Shown here one piece after another: positions 38,149 through 46,602 of a DNA stretch of 64,000 nucleotides (its first letter is position 1; every line of letters begins with the position of its first letter). Both the position numbers and the translations under genes were made by a program. The notes below the pieces were generated by a model. The model worked only from the letters and a program-made list of their open reading frames with translations. It had not been told where the DNA came from and ran no database searches. Source of the stretch: Halobacillus mangrovi (GTDB lineage: Bacteria > Bacillota > Bacilli > Bacillales > Halobacillaceae); NCBI RefSeq assembly GCF_002097535.1, contig NZ_CP020772.1, positions 3,202,501 through 3,266,500 on the forward strand. The letters run 5' to 3'.

Positions 38149-38838
38149 TTAGTAGGCCGAATCAGATTGGTCTTCTTCGGCTTCATCCATATGATCCATA
38201 TATTTGTCATAATGAACGTTTCGTTCAAATTTTACATCGTCCGCTCCGGTATAGCCATTCATATCCGTGGATACAAACGGTTCAAACTCTTCGACATACC
38301 CTACGCCGTCCTCACTGTCCATATTGGATGAGCCGTCATAGGTCATACTTGTCTGATTAAAAGAAGCCACCTGTTCATAAGCGTTTTGTTCATTGTACTC
38401 GGGATCATCTGTATCGCGGCCGTAATTGTCCTCTAATTCACTTAGGACTTCTTCCTCGATTGGATGATCAGTTGAAATATCCTGATTCGGTGAAGCTTCA
38501 GCAACGGTTCGTGCTGTTGGAAGAGCTTCCAGCCGCTCTTCAGAGATCAGCTGTCCCGTTTTTTCGCATATGCCGTAGGTTCCTTTTTTCATTTGATTCA
38601 AGGAATACTGAATGTCAGACAACTCTTCTTTTAAATGTCCAAGCAGCGCGATATCCTTTTCGCGCTCATACAGTTCCGTCCCAGAGTCAGCCGGATGGTT
38701 ATCATACTGCGACAGCTCACCAGAGGCCATATCGCTTGCTAAGCCGCGCTCCATACCAAAGTTTCCTTGCTTGATCAGTCGTTCCTCTATTTCATGCTTT
38801 CTTTCTTCTAATTGTTTTTTATAGTGAGTATAATCCAT
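38149..38838 (-). CDS. yteA: YteA-like TraR/DksA family protein
   Basis: A 229-residue protein with an N-terminal coiled coil (YKKQLEERKHEIEERLIK) and a DksA-like central segment (MKKGTYGICEKTGQLISEERLEALPTA). Only one cysteine of the DksA zinc finger is left (GICEKTG), as in the YteA/YocK group. It may act on RNA polymerase, by family inference. The C-terminal part is acidic. The ATG at 38838 follows AGGAGTGG. Downstream of mccB, but a terminator intervenes. Confidence 0.82.
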   Translation of the reverse strand: MDYTHYKKQLEERKHEIEERLIKQGNFGMERGLASDMASGELSQYDNHPADSGTELYEREKDIALLGHLKEELSDIQYSLNQMKKGTYGICEKTGQLISEERLEALPTARTVAEASPNQDISTDHPIEEEVLSELEDNYGRDTDDPEYNEQNAYEQVASFNQTSMTYDGSSNMDSEDGVGYVEEFEPFVSTDMNGYTGADDVKFERNVHYDKYMDHMDEAEEDQSDSAY

Positions 38839-38895
38839 GAGTTCCACTCCTAATTGATATTCTTCTTTAGTTTGGCTCATGAAAAAGACACTATA

Positions 38896-38928
38896 CAAAA
38901 AGGAACGCTCTCATAAGGAGAAGGTTCC
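38896..38928 (-). terminator. Terminator of the yrrT-luxS-mccAB operon
   Basis: The complement has AGGAACCTTCTC-CTTAT-GAGAGCGTTCCT followed by TTTTT. Confidence 0.75.
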
Positions 38929-38936
38929 TCATTCAA

Positions 38937-40073
38937 TTATTTTCTTAATGCTTGCAAGAAATCTTCCTTCAAATCTTCAATGTCTTCAAGACCGATGGAA
39001 ACTCGCACAAGTCCGTCTGTGATGCCAAGTTCACCCCTGCGTTCTTTTGGAATGGAAGCATGAGTCATCATCGCTGGAACAGAAATAAGGCTTTCAACCG
39101 CACCAAGGCTCTCAGCCAAGGTGAAATAGCGTACGTTACGCAAAACCTGATCCGCTTTTTCACCGCTTCCTACATCAAAAGAAATCATGCCGCCGTTTCC
39201 ACGCGCCTGATTTTGATGAACATCGCTTCCTTTATGGGACTCCAAACCTGGATAGTAAATGTTCGTCACTTCAGGCAGTTCTTCAAGAAACTCAACAAAT
39301 TGACGTGTGTTTTCTTCGATTTCTTCCATTCGGATGCCTAAAGTTTTGATGCCGCGCATCAATAGCCAGGAATCCTGAGGGCCTAGTACTCCTCCGGTAG
39401 AATTTAAAACAAAGTGAACATCTTCCGCCAACTGCTCAGAGTTTACAACAACAAGTCCAGCTACAACATCACTGTGACCGCCTAAATACTTAGTCGCACT
39501 ATGCAGCACAATGTCTGCTCCAAACTCAATTGGATTCTGCCAATACGGAGTGCTGAACGTGTTATCAACGATGAACGTAAGATCCTTTGATTTAGCAAGC
39601 TGCGATACTTTTTCCAAGTCGGTAATTTTAAGCAGTGGATTTGTCGGCGTCTCTACATAAATCGCTTTTGTACGATCCGTAATTGCTTCTTCAATGTTTT
39701 TCACATCACTTGTATCAACAAAACTTGCTTCAAGGCCAAAGCGATTGATAACCTTCGTTACCATACGATAAGTTCCACCATAAACATCATCGGTAAAAAT
39801 CACATGATCCCCATGATTGAATGTCATGAGTACTGCTGTAATTGCCGCCATGCCGGAGCCGAAGGCAAAGCCGCGGTGTCCGCCTTCTAAATCCTTAATC
39901 AGCTCTTCTAATGCAAAACGAGTCGGGTTACCCGTTCGGGAATATTCATACCCACGGTGCTTTCCTACACCATCCTGGGCGTACGTACTTACTTGATAGA
40001 TCGGCACCGATACGGCACCCGTCTTTTCATCTCCGGTTATTCCACCATGGATCAGTTGTGTTTTCTTTCTCAT
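38937..40073 (-). CDS. mccB: Cystathionine gamma-lyase / homocysteine lyase MccB
   Basis: A 378-residue PLP enzyme of the Cys/Met metabolism family that releases cysteine from cystathionine. PLP lysine in LHSATKYLGGHSD; other blocks are YEYSRTGNPTR, FGSGMAAI and TPTNPLLKI. As the last gene after mccA it completes reverse transsulfuration, so it is MccB rather than a cystathionine gamma-synthase. The ATG at 40073 follows GAGGAGTG, which overlaps the mccA stop. Confidence 0.9.
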   Translation of the reverse strand: MRKKTQLIHGGITGDEKTGAVSVPIYQVSTYAQDGVGKHRGYEYSRTGNPTRFALEELIKDLEGGHRGFAFGSGMAAITAVLMTFNHGDHVIFTDDVYGGTYRMVTKVINRFGLEASFVDTSDVKNIEEAITDRTKAIYVETPTNPLLKITDLEKVSQLAKSKDLTFIVDNTFSTPYWQNPIEFGADIVLHSATKYLGGHSDVVAGLVVVNSEQLAEDVHFVLNSTGGVLGPQDSWLLMRGIKTLGIRMEEIEENTRQFVEFLEELPEVTNIYYPGLESHKGSDVHQNQARGNGGMISFDVGSGEKADQVLRNVRYFTLAESLGAVESLISVPAMMTHASIPKERRGELGITDGLVRVSIGLEDIEDLKEDFLQALRK

Positions 40074-40078
40074 AGCAT

Positions 40079-40996
40079 TCACTCCTCATATATACCTTGA
40101 CTCAGATATCTTTCACTGCTGTCTGGAAAAATTGTAACAATCCTCGCTCCGGGCTTCGCATGCTCTGCTTCCTTTAAAGCCGCTTCAAACGCAGCGCCCG
40201 ATGAGCTTGCGACTAGCAACCCTTCATTCAAAGCCAATTCTTTTACTCGTTGAAAAGCGATATCGTCAGAAACGGTATGAACCGCATCAAAATAAGATGG
40301 ATCCATATAAAACGGTAAAAATTCCATTCCGATGCCTTCTGTCCTGTGGGGGCCTGGCTTGCCGCCACTTAATATCGATCCTTCAGGCTCAACAATCACA
40401 GTCTTAATAGCCTTATTTTGCTCCTTCAAATAGCGGGACGTTCCCATAAACGTACCACCCGTTCCCGCTCCAGCAATAAAGATGTCAATTTCCCCGTTAA
40501 GATCATCGTAAATCTCCGGACCGAGTGTTTCATAATAAGCATCAGGATTCGCTTGATTGTTGAATTGCTGGGGACTGAAAGAACCCGGAATCTCTTTACA
40601 AAGTTCTTCCGCTTTTTTAATTGCGCCTTTCATCCCTTTTTCAGTTGGCGTGTTAATGACCGTCGCTCCAAGAGCTCGCATCAGCTTCTGCTTTTCCTGA
40701 CTGAATTTTTCAGGCGTAACGAAAATCACTTTAAAGCCACGTCCGATGGCAGCTAAAGCGATGCCAATCCCCGTATTCCCAGCCGTCGGCTCTATCAGCG
40801 TTCCACCGGGCTGCAATTTTTTTCTAATTAATGCATCCTCAATCAGTTTTAAACCCAGCCGGTCTTTGATGCTACCGCCTGGGTTCATGAATTCAAGCTT
40901 GGCAAAGATTCTGGCTTGATTCGGGATTTCTGAATGAGTGAGTTCGATCATTGGTGTATGACCGATCAAAGATTGAACATCTTTTACATAACTCAT
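40079..40996 (-). CDS. mccA: Cystathionine beta-synthase type PLP enzyme MccA
   Basis: A 305-residue fold-type II PLP enzyme. PLP lysine in NPGGSIKDRLG, asparagine loop PTAGNTGIG, and the phosphate-binding GAGTGGTFMG. It resembles cysteine synthases, but the operon (yrrT, luxS, mccB) identifies it as the O-acetylserine-dependent cystathionine beta-synthase that condenses homocysteine. The ATG at 40996 follows GGAGGGTGAG. It overlaps no neighbour and is 23 bases after luxS. Confidence 0.9.
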   Translation of the reverse strand: MSYVKDVQSLIGHTPMIELTHSEIPNQARIFAKLEFMNPGGSIKDRLGLKLIEDALIRKKLQPGGTLIEPTAGNTGIGIALAAIGRGFKVIFVTPEKFSQEKQKLMRALGATVINTPTEKGMKGAIKKAEELCKEIPGSFSPQQFNNQANPDAYYETLGPEIYDDLNGEIDIFIAGAGTGGTFMGTSRYLKEQNKAIKTVIVEPEGSILSGGKPGPHRTEGIGMEFLPFYMDPSYFDAVHTVSDDIAFQRVKELALNEGLLVASSSGAAFEAALKEAEHAKPGARIVTIFPDSSERYLSQGIYEE

Positions 40997-41019
40997 CGCA
41001 TTCTCACCCTCCGATTTTA

Positions 41020-41478
41020 TTAGAAGACTTCCGTCCATTCATCACGTTTATTCAATAGTTCACGTGCAAGCTCTTGTGCTCCTTCTAAGCTGTGACTCGC
41101 CGCAAAACCACATTGTAATTCATTGCATGCTGGAACTTCATCCGCCTCAAGGACATCGTTCAGCGTTTTTTCGAGGACTTCAAGAATGTTGTCATAGCTG
41201 TCATCATTTAAGACTGCAATATAGAAGCCAGTCTGGCAGCCCATAGGGCCGATATCCACGATACGGTCGTGATGGTTACGGCTGTTTTCGGCCATTAGGT
41301 GCTCAAGAGAGTGAAGAGCAGGCATTGCCATATGCTCTTTGTTCGGCTGTTTAATACGAAGATCATATTTATAAATTTTGTCTCCTTTGTCTCCCTCGGT
41401 TACACCTGCAAGACGTACGTATGGCGCCTTTACTTTCGTATGGTCTAAGTTAAAGCTTTCAACGTTCATTTGTGTCAT
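41020..41478 (-). CDS. luxS: S-ribosylhomocysteine lyase LuxS
   Basis: A 152-residue iron/zinc enzyme that splits S-ribosylhomocysteine into homocysteine and the AI-2 precursor. Metal site HSLEHLM (HxxEH) with the third ligand in [16 protein letters not shown]; the catalytic Cys is in [11 protein letters not shown]. The ATG follows AAAGGAG. Placed inside the mcc operon, where B. subtilis has mtnN instead, and it feeds homocysteine to MccA. Confidence 0.96.
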   Translation of the reverse strand: MTQMNVESFNLDHTKVKAPYVRLAGVTEGDKGDKIYKYDLRIKQPNKEHMAMPALHSLEHLMAENSRNHHDRIVDIGPMGCQTGFYIAVLNDDSYDNILEVLEKTLNDVLEADEVPACNELQCGFAASHSLEGAQELARELLNKRDEWTEVF

Positions 41479-41482
41479 GCCA

Positions 41483-42124
41483 TCATTCTCCTTTTTTTGC
41501 CTGGATCAGCCAGGCGTATTTGTTCAGTTGTTTAAAAGATACCTCAAATCCATGCTCTAAAAACATCTCTCTTAGTTCTTCGAGATACGCATAGTATTCT
41601 TCCTGCAAATCTTGCGCTAAATTTAAAAATCCAGCTTTTTCGGCATCTTTAATCAACTGCTGTTTATGAGCTTCATCCTTGAACAAGGTATCTATGAAAA
41701 TCACCTGTCCATCTGGATCTAATTGTTGTTGGTATTTCTTGATCGCCTGCTTTTTCTCATCCGTGTTTAAATGATGAAAAGCAAACGAGCTAATAATTGA
41801 CCTGATCGGTGTCAGCAGCTGCGGGTAGTTAATGAAATCCCCGTCATAAATCGCTGCTTCTGGACATTTGACATTGGCAATTCGGCGCATCTCCTTAGAA
41901 GGTTCAATGCCGAAAACGACTTTATTCTGATTGATAATTTTCCTCGTCAGATTCGCTGTTCCTACTCCGAACTCCATGACAGGAGATAACGATAATTCCG
42001 CCAGTTTTTCAAGCATCTCTTCATATCCTTCAAAAACTTCACGGTACTCTGGATCGTTTCCTGAAACCGTGTCGTCATAGGAACTCGCCCATTTATCAAA
42101 AAGGTCAACAAACTCTACACCCAT
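41483..42124 (-). CDS. yrrT: YrrT-like SAM-dependent methyltransferase
   Basis: A 213-residue class I methyltransferase with motif [16 protein letters not shown] and motif [18 protein letters not shown]. The N terminus [23 protein letters not shown] matches YrrT. Acceptor unknown; in B. subtilis it heads the CymR-controlled yrrT-mtnN-mccAB operon. The ATG at 42124 follows AAGGGG; the frame up to 42160 runs through the operator. The next gene, luxS, starts 4 bases later. Confidence 0.88.
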   Translation of the reverse strand: MGVEFVDLFDKWASSYDDTVSGNDPEYREVFEGYEEMLEKLAELSLSPVMEFGVGTANLTRKIINQNKVVFGIEPSKEMRRIANVKCPEAAIYDGDFINYPQLLTPIRSIISSFAFHHLNTDEKKQAIKKYQQQLDPDGQVIFIDTLFKDEAHKQQLIKDAEKAGFLNLAQDLQEEYYAYLEELREMFLEHGFEVSFKQLNKYAWLIQAKKGE

Positions 42125-42147
42125 TTGGTTCAACCCCTTAATATTTA

Positions 42148-42174
42148 TAATTCCTATCAACTAACTAGGAATTA
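42148..42174 (-). promoter_or_regulatory. CymR-type operator of the yrrT operon
   Basis: A perfect inverted repeat: TAATTCCTA, 9 bases, TAGGAATTA. The 27-bp length and TAGGAATT half sites fit the operator of the cysteine-metabolism repressor CymR. It begins at the predicted transcription start. Confidence 0.68.
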
Positions 42175-42181
42175 CATGTAT

Positions 42182-42210
42182 AATGTATCATATTTCATAA
42201 CAAACCTCAA
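42182..42210 (-). promoter_or_regulatory. Promoter of yrrT-luxS-mccA-mccB
   Basis: -35 TTGAGG (42205-42210), 17-bp spacer, -10 TACATT (42182-42187) on the complement. Weak but well spaced, and followed at once by the CymR-type palindrome. Confidence 0.5.
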
Positions 42211-42264
42211 TGGTATAGATTATGACCTATTTTTGGAAAAGTGACTTTGAATGCCTATGGGCAG

Positions 42265-42480
42265 GGATTTATCAGCGAAAGACTGGATTTATCAGCGAAA
42301 GACTGGATTTATCAGCGAAAGACTGGATTTATCAGCGAAAGACTGGATTTATCAGCGAAAGACTGGATTTATCAGCGAAAGACTGGATTTATCAGCGAAA
42401 GACTGGATTTATCAGCGAAAGACTGGATTTATCAGCGAAAGACTGGATTTATCAGCGAAAGACTGGATTTATCAGCGAAA
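42265..42480. repeat. Tandem repeat, 11 copies of a 20-bp unit
   Basis: The unit gactggatttatcagcgaaa repeats without a mismatch in the visible copies; the first copy has GCAG in place of GACT. Since 20 is not a multiple of three and no frame has a stop on the plus strand, three overlapping pseudo-open frames result; none has a ribosome site. It lies between the helicase terminator and the yrrT promoter. Confidence 0.95.
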
Positions 42481-42507
42481 AGGCAAAGGGGATCCCCTTT
42501 GCCTTTT
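42478..42507 (-). terminator. Terminator of the DEAD-box helicase
   Basis: The perfect 30-bp palindrome AAAAGGCAAAGGGGA / TCCCCTTTGCCTTTT starts one base after the helicase stop codon. Its plus-side end merges with the last tandem repeat. Confidence 0.9.
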
Positions 42508-43683
42508 CTATTTCCTGCGACGTCTTGGACGTTTCTGTTCAACAGGTTCTTCTCCCCTTTTACCTGGAGACAGGGTCTCTAGTGAACGACGCTCAAGTTT
42601 CTGCTTTATTAATTTTTCAATATCACGAAGGGCTTGTTTATCTTTTGGAGCGGCAAACGTAATTGCTAATCCTTTTCCTCCTGCTCGTCCCGTTCTGCCT
42701 ATTCTATGGATATAGCTCTCTGGGTCTTGTGGAATGTCATAGTTAAAAACGTGGGTGACTCCTTCTACGTCAAGACCTCTGGCTGCGACATCCGTTGCCA
42801 CAAGATACTGGATCTTCGCTTCTCGAAAGCGCTGCATGACTTTCTCCCGTTTTGCTTGAGAAAGATCTCCGTGAAGTTCATCTGATTCAAAGCCTCGGCT
42901 AACGAGCGCTTCGTTCAGTTTCTTTGCTCTTCGTTTCGTCCGGCAGAAGATCACGGCAAGAAACGGACGGTGCTCGCTCATAATCTTTAGCAACGTATCT
43001 TGCTTCGCTCTGTCAGTTGTTTCATAGACCAGCTGCTTAATTCCCGTTAAGGTAACCTGTTCTGATTTCACTGTTACTCGTTTTGGTTCACGCAGGAATT
43101 TTTTCGCAAGAGACTGGACTTGCTGGGTAATAGTGGCAGAGAATAGCAAGGTTTGTCTGTCTTCAGGTGTCTGTTTTAAGATCTCCTGGACATCTGGCAG
43201 AAAGCCTGCTTCCAGCATTTGATCTGCTTCATCTAAAACAACTTGCTGGGCCGCATCTAAAGAGACGGTCTCTCTTCTCATGTGATCTAAGAGCCGACCG
43301 GGCGTGGCAATTACAATATGCGCCTTCCCGTTTAATCGGTGCGCCTGTTTTGCGACATCTTGACCACCATAGACCGCTAAAACTTGGACACCTTCAGGCT
43401 TCAGCTTTTCTACTTCACGGGTAATCTGCAGGGCAAGTTCTCTCGTTGGCGTAACGATCAAGCCTTGCACAAAATCTTTGGCTGGATCGACTTTTTCTAA
43501 TATCGGTACGACGAAAGCGAACGTCTTGCCTGTTCCTGTCTGTGCCTGAGCAATGACGTCATGTCCTTTTTTCACTAGAGGAATGGCTTGCTCCTGAACA
43601 GGTGTCGGCGCGGCGATTCCTTGATGCTTCAATTTTTCTATAAGAACAGAAGATACTCCCAATTCTTCAAATGAAGGATTCAT
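42508..43683 (-). CDS. DEAD-box RNA helicase (YfmL-like)
   Basis: A 391-residue ATP-dependent RNA helicase core with a short tail. Q motif [10 protein letters not shown], motif I AQTGTGKT, Ia PTRELALQ, Ib TPGRLLD, motif [10 protein letters not shown], motif III SATI, motif [11 protein letters not shown] and motif [12 protein letters not shown]. The C-terminal extension is short and basic (KRPRRRRK). Length and brevity resemble B. subtilis YfmL, involved in 50S assembly. The start is ATG at 43683. CshA or CshB can be excluded by length. Confidence 0.92.
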   Translation of the reverse strand: MNPSFEELGVSSVLIEKLKHQGIAAPTPVQEQAIPLVKKGHDVIAQAQTGTGKTFAFVVPILEKVDPAKDFVQGLIVTPTRELALQITREVEKLKPEGVQVLAVYGGQDVAKQAHRLNGKAHIVIATPGRLLDHMRRETVSLDAAQQVVLDEADQMLEAGFLPDVQEILKQTPEDRQTLLFSATITQQVQSLAKKFLREPKRVTVKSEQVTLTGIKQLVYETTDRAKQDTLLKIMSEHRPFLAVIFCRTKRRAKKLNEALVSRGFESDELHGDLSQAKREKVMQRFREAKIQYLVATDVAARGLDVEGVTHVFNYDIPQDPESYIHRIGRTGRAGGKGLAITFAAPKDKQALRDIEKLIKQKLERRSLETLSPGKRGEEPVEQKRPRRRRK

Positions 43684-43835
43684 ATAATTCCCTTCTTCCT
43701 AATTAGATTATGCCTCTGCAATTATACAGGATTGTGTGCACTTATGTACGGAAGTATTCAAATAGGGCGAAAGAATTCTTAAATAACTAAGTCCGTTTCT
43801 AAAATAGCGGATGCATAAAAACTCCCTATACAATA

Positions 43836-43866
43836 AAAAGAGACTGCCCGGAATTCAGACAGTCTT
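43836..43866 (-). terminator. Terminator of the peroxiredoxin gene
   Basis: The complement has AAGACTG-(TC loop GG)-CAGTCT followed by CTTTTT. Confidence 0.7.
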
Positions 43867-43873
43867 CCTTCTA

Positions 43874-44533
43874 TTACACATCTTTTTTAGAAATGTACCA
43901 GTCGATGTATTCAATGCCTTCTTCTTCGGCACGGGCAGCCGCTTCTTCTTGCGACTTCGGTGGTGATACAACCGCTTTGTCTCCTTCGGTCCAGTTTGCA
44001 GGAGTTGAAACTCCGTGTTTATCTGTCGTCTGCAGAGCTTTGACAAGGCGAAGGATTTCTTGCATATTTCGGCCTGTGGTCAATGGATAATAGATGATCG
44101 AACGGATTTTTTGTTTATCATCGATGACAAAAACAGCACGGCTTGTCTCCACCTGGCTCTCACCTGGCATGATCATTCCATACTTCATCGCCACTTGTTT
44201 ATCGAGATCAGCAATGACTGGAAATTCAATGTTCGTATTGAAGTTTTCTTCAATGCTTCGGATCCACGCGATATGGGATGGCACACTATCCACACTCAAC
44301 CCAAGCAACTCTGTGTTCAATTCTTTCAATTCTGGATAGATTTCCTGAAACCCGACAAATTCAGTCGTGCATACGGGCGTAAAGTCAGATGGATGGGAGA
44401 ACAGCACAAGCCACTTGCCTTTATAGTCCTTCAGTTTAATATTTCCTTGACTGGTCGCTGCCTCAAATGATGGAGCATCATCGCCAATTCTTGGCATTGT
44501 GTATTGCTCTTGCTTTGTTTCAGTCTGTTCCAT
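43874..44533 (-). CDS. Prx6-type (1-Cys) peroxiredoxin
   Basis: A 219-residue peroxiredoxin. Peroxidatic Cys in SHPSDFTPVCTTEF; the Prx6 signature YYPLTTGRNMQEILR and the long C-terminal arm NWTEGDKAVVSPPKS are present. No second canonical resolving Cys is visible. It detoxifies peroxides in the cytosol. GGAGGATG precedes the ATG. Confidence 0.92.
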   Translation of the reverse strand: MEQTETKQEQYTMPRIGDDAPSFEAATSQGNIKLKDYKGKWLVLFSHPSDFTPVCTTEFVGFQEIYPELKELNTELLGLSVDSVPSHIAWIRSIEENFNTNIEFPVIADLDKQVAMKYGMIMPGESQVETSRAVFVIDDKQKIRSIIYYPLTTGRNMQEILRLVKALQTTDKHGVSTPANWTEGDKAVVSPPKSQEEAAARAEEEGIEYIDWYISKKDV

Positions 44534-44723
44534 GTTTCATCCTCCTTGTCGATATTGAAATACTCTCATAGGTACTGGTACCACATGAAAATTAGATTAA
44601 TCCTGAAAATAATAAGAATGAATCTAAAGTCATATCCAATAAATTCCTTCCCTTGTTTTCTCATGACAGCGTTCCATTCCCCATATATATGTAAGAGATC
44701 ACCTAGGAGGAGGCTATCATCCA

Positions 44724-45911
44724 TTGAATATACAAGTAAGAAGTGGAGATACACTCTGGTATTATTCCAACCTCTTCAACGTATCGCTCCAACTTATTTT
44801 AGATTCTAACCAACAAGTGGATCCTTCTGGTCTAATGATTGGCCAAACTATTAAAATTCCCGGTTATCAAACCACTACCTATACTATTCAACGAGGAGAT
44901 ACATTCTGGAAAATTGCCAGCCAGCGAAGATTGGCCGTTGATGCATTAGCTCTCTTGAATCCAGGTATAAATCCGAGACAGCTGCAGATCGGACAGACCA
45001 TTCGCATTCCTGTTCGTGTCACTTATCGAGTGGTAGACGGGAATCAACCGTATGATTATCAGCTTTTACTTCGAGACCTCAACGACCTTACGGATATTTA
45101 TCCCTTTGTCCGTACCGAAACAATTGGAAAGAGTGTGATGGGAAAAGATCTGACGGAGCTTCAAATCGGACGCGGAAATAAAATTGTGCACTGGAATGGC
45201 GCGTTCCATGGCAATGAATGGATAACAACCGCTGTCATCATGCAATTTTTGAATGATTACTTACTCGCTTTGACAAATAAAGAAACGATTCGCGGCTTGG
45301 ATATCCGTCCCTATTATGATCAAGTCACCGTTTCCATTGTACCTATGGTTGACCCCGACGGAGTAGATCTCTCTTTGAACGGGCCGCCTGAAGGGCGTTT
45401 TGGAGAAGAAGCATTACGAATTAATAATGGAAGTACAGACTTTTCAGGCTGGAAAGCGAATATCCGCGGTGTTGATTTAAACAACCAGTATCCAGCCAAA
45501 TGGGATGTGGAAGCGGCGAGGAAACCGAAGGAACCTGCTCCTAGAGACTTTCCAGGTTATCAACCTTTGACAGAACCAGAAGCAGTGGCAATGGCTGAGT
45601 TAGCGGGAAAAAGACAGTTCGAAAAAATGCTTGCCTTTCATACGCAAGGCGAAGTCATATACTGGGGCTATGAAGGACTGGAACCTCCCCGGGCGTTTAC
45701 AATTGTGCAGGAATTCCAGCGGGTGAGTGGCTATGAGCCAATCCGGTATGTGGATAGTTATGCTGGTTATAAAGATTGGTTTGTCAAAGTTTATCGCAGG
45801 CCTGGATTCACGGTCGAACTCGGCCAAGGGGTCAATCCACTCCCTCTCTCTCAATTTGATGAAATTTATCAGGAAACGCTAGGTATTTTCCTAGCCAGTC
45901 TTTATATGTAA
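44724..45911 (+). CDS. LysM / M14 carboxypeptidase, gamma-D-glutamyl-diaminopimelate peptidase
   Basis: A 395-residue peptidoglycan peptidase without signal peptide. Two LysM domains (VRSGDTLWYYSNLF and IQRGDTFWKIASQR, residues 1-98) precede an M14 zinc carboxypeptidase domain with ligands HGNEW (HxxE) and AFHTQGEV, and catalytic Glu in FTVELGQG. This is the layout of endopeptidase I (ENP1/YqgT) that trims muropeptides in spores or the cytosol. The TTG start at 44724 follows GGAGGAGG by about 11 bases. Confidence 0.88.
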   Translation: MNIQVRSGDTLWYYSNLFNVSLQLILDSNQQVDPSGLMIGQTIKIPGYQTTTYTIQRGDTFWKIASQRRLAVDALALLNPGINPRQLQIGQTIRIPVRVTYRVVDGNQPYDYQLLLRDLNDLTDIYPFVRTETIGKSVMGKDLTELQIGRGNKIVHWNGAFHGNEWITTAVIMQFLNDYLLALTNKETIRGLDIRPYYDQVTVSIVPMVDPDGVDLSLNGPPEGRFGEEALRINNGSTDFSGWKANIRGVDLNNQYPAKWDVEAARKPKEPAPRDFPGYQPLTEPEAVAMAELAGKRQFEKMLAFHTQGEVIYWGYEGLEPPRAFTIVQEFQRVSGYEPIRYVDSYAGYKDWFVKVYRRPGFTVELGQGVNPLPLSQFDEIYQETLGIFLASLYM

Positions 45912-46111
45912 AGGAACCTTAGTGCTGATGTTTAAGCTGGATTCTCCAGTATAATCTCTTATAATGAAAGAAAAACCTCAACCTGTTGATACATGTTGAC
46001 GGATAGAATTTTTCTCACTTTCTCTCCCTATCGCTTACTCTAAAAACGGAACCATTTTTCTTTTCATACGAACCTATATAAACTTTTCGTTAACTGAATA
46101 AATCTTAAAGC

Positions 46112-46146
46112 AAAAAAACAGATGCCTCAGTGTGAGACATCTGTTC
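46112..46146 (-). terminator. Terminator of the stress-protein gene
   Basis: The complement has AACAGATG-(loop)-CATCTGTT followed by TTTTTTG. Confidence 0.8.
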
Positions 46147-46148
46147 TT

Positions 46149-46475
46149 TTATTTGACGCTTTCCATATGTCCTTTATGTTGTTCGATGATCTTAACAGCA
46201 CGATCGTATTGTTCTTCCTGGATTTGAAAATGGAGAATATGCGTCAAATGCTTTTGATCATTTAAAGGATCATGATCGGTCTCCAGAGCCCCTGCGAAGT
46301 TAGTCGCAGCTCCTGCTGTTCCCGAGGACCCGCTTAAAGGAATTACCATAGATAGATCCTTATCCACCGGGATTGCTTCAACCATCTCATTTTCAATGGT
46401 TAACTTCTGAAGCTCGGCTTTGGCACTTTCTGCATCGTTTTCATTTTGGAAAAAGGCTTCTACGTGTTTTGACAT
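46149..46475 (-). CDS. General stress protein 17M-like (YflT) protein
   Basis: A 108-residue protein starting MSKHVEAFFQNENDAESAKAEL, the heat-induced stress protein YflT / 17M domain pattern, with a Gly/Ala-rich middle (SGSSGTAGAA) and a C-terminal AVKIIEQHKG. Probably a sigma-B-type stress protein by family; no promoter of that class was identified. Function unknown. Confidence 0.65.
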   Translation of the reverse strand: MSKHVEAFFQNENDAESAKAELQKLTIENEMVEAIPVDKDLSMVIPLSGSSGTAGAATNFAGALETDHDPLNDQKHLTHILHFQIQEEQYDRAVKIIEQHKGHMESVK

Positions 46476-46560
46476 GATATCCCAACCTTCTCAGTTTTTG
46501 TCGTACTTTTATATTAGCCTTTTCACAAAATCTCAAACGTTTCGATCGACCAATAATATG

Positions 46561-46599
46561 AAAAAAAGGACTGAATCGTTGGTATGATTCAGTCCTTTT
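46561..46599 (-). terminator. Terminator of argGH
   Basis: The complement has AAAAGGACTGAATC-(loop)-GATTCAGTCCTTTT followed by TTT. Confidence 0.92.
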
Positions 46600-46602
46600 C
46601 TA

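Noticed and set aside
42265..42480. CRISPR array
   Set aside because: The 20-bp units are directly abutting with no variable spacers, and no cas genes are in the window.
42222..42715. Three overlapping open frames encoding repeats such as LSAKDWIYQRKTGF
   Set aside because: They arise because a 20-bp tandem repeat has no stop in any plus-strand frame. All three frames give the same repeated peptide, none has a ribosome site, and they run into the helicase gene on the other strand.
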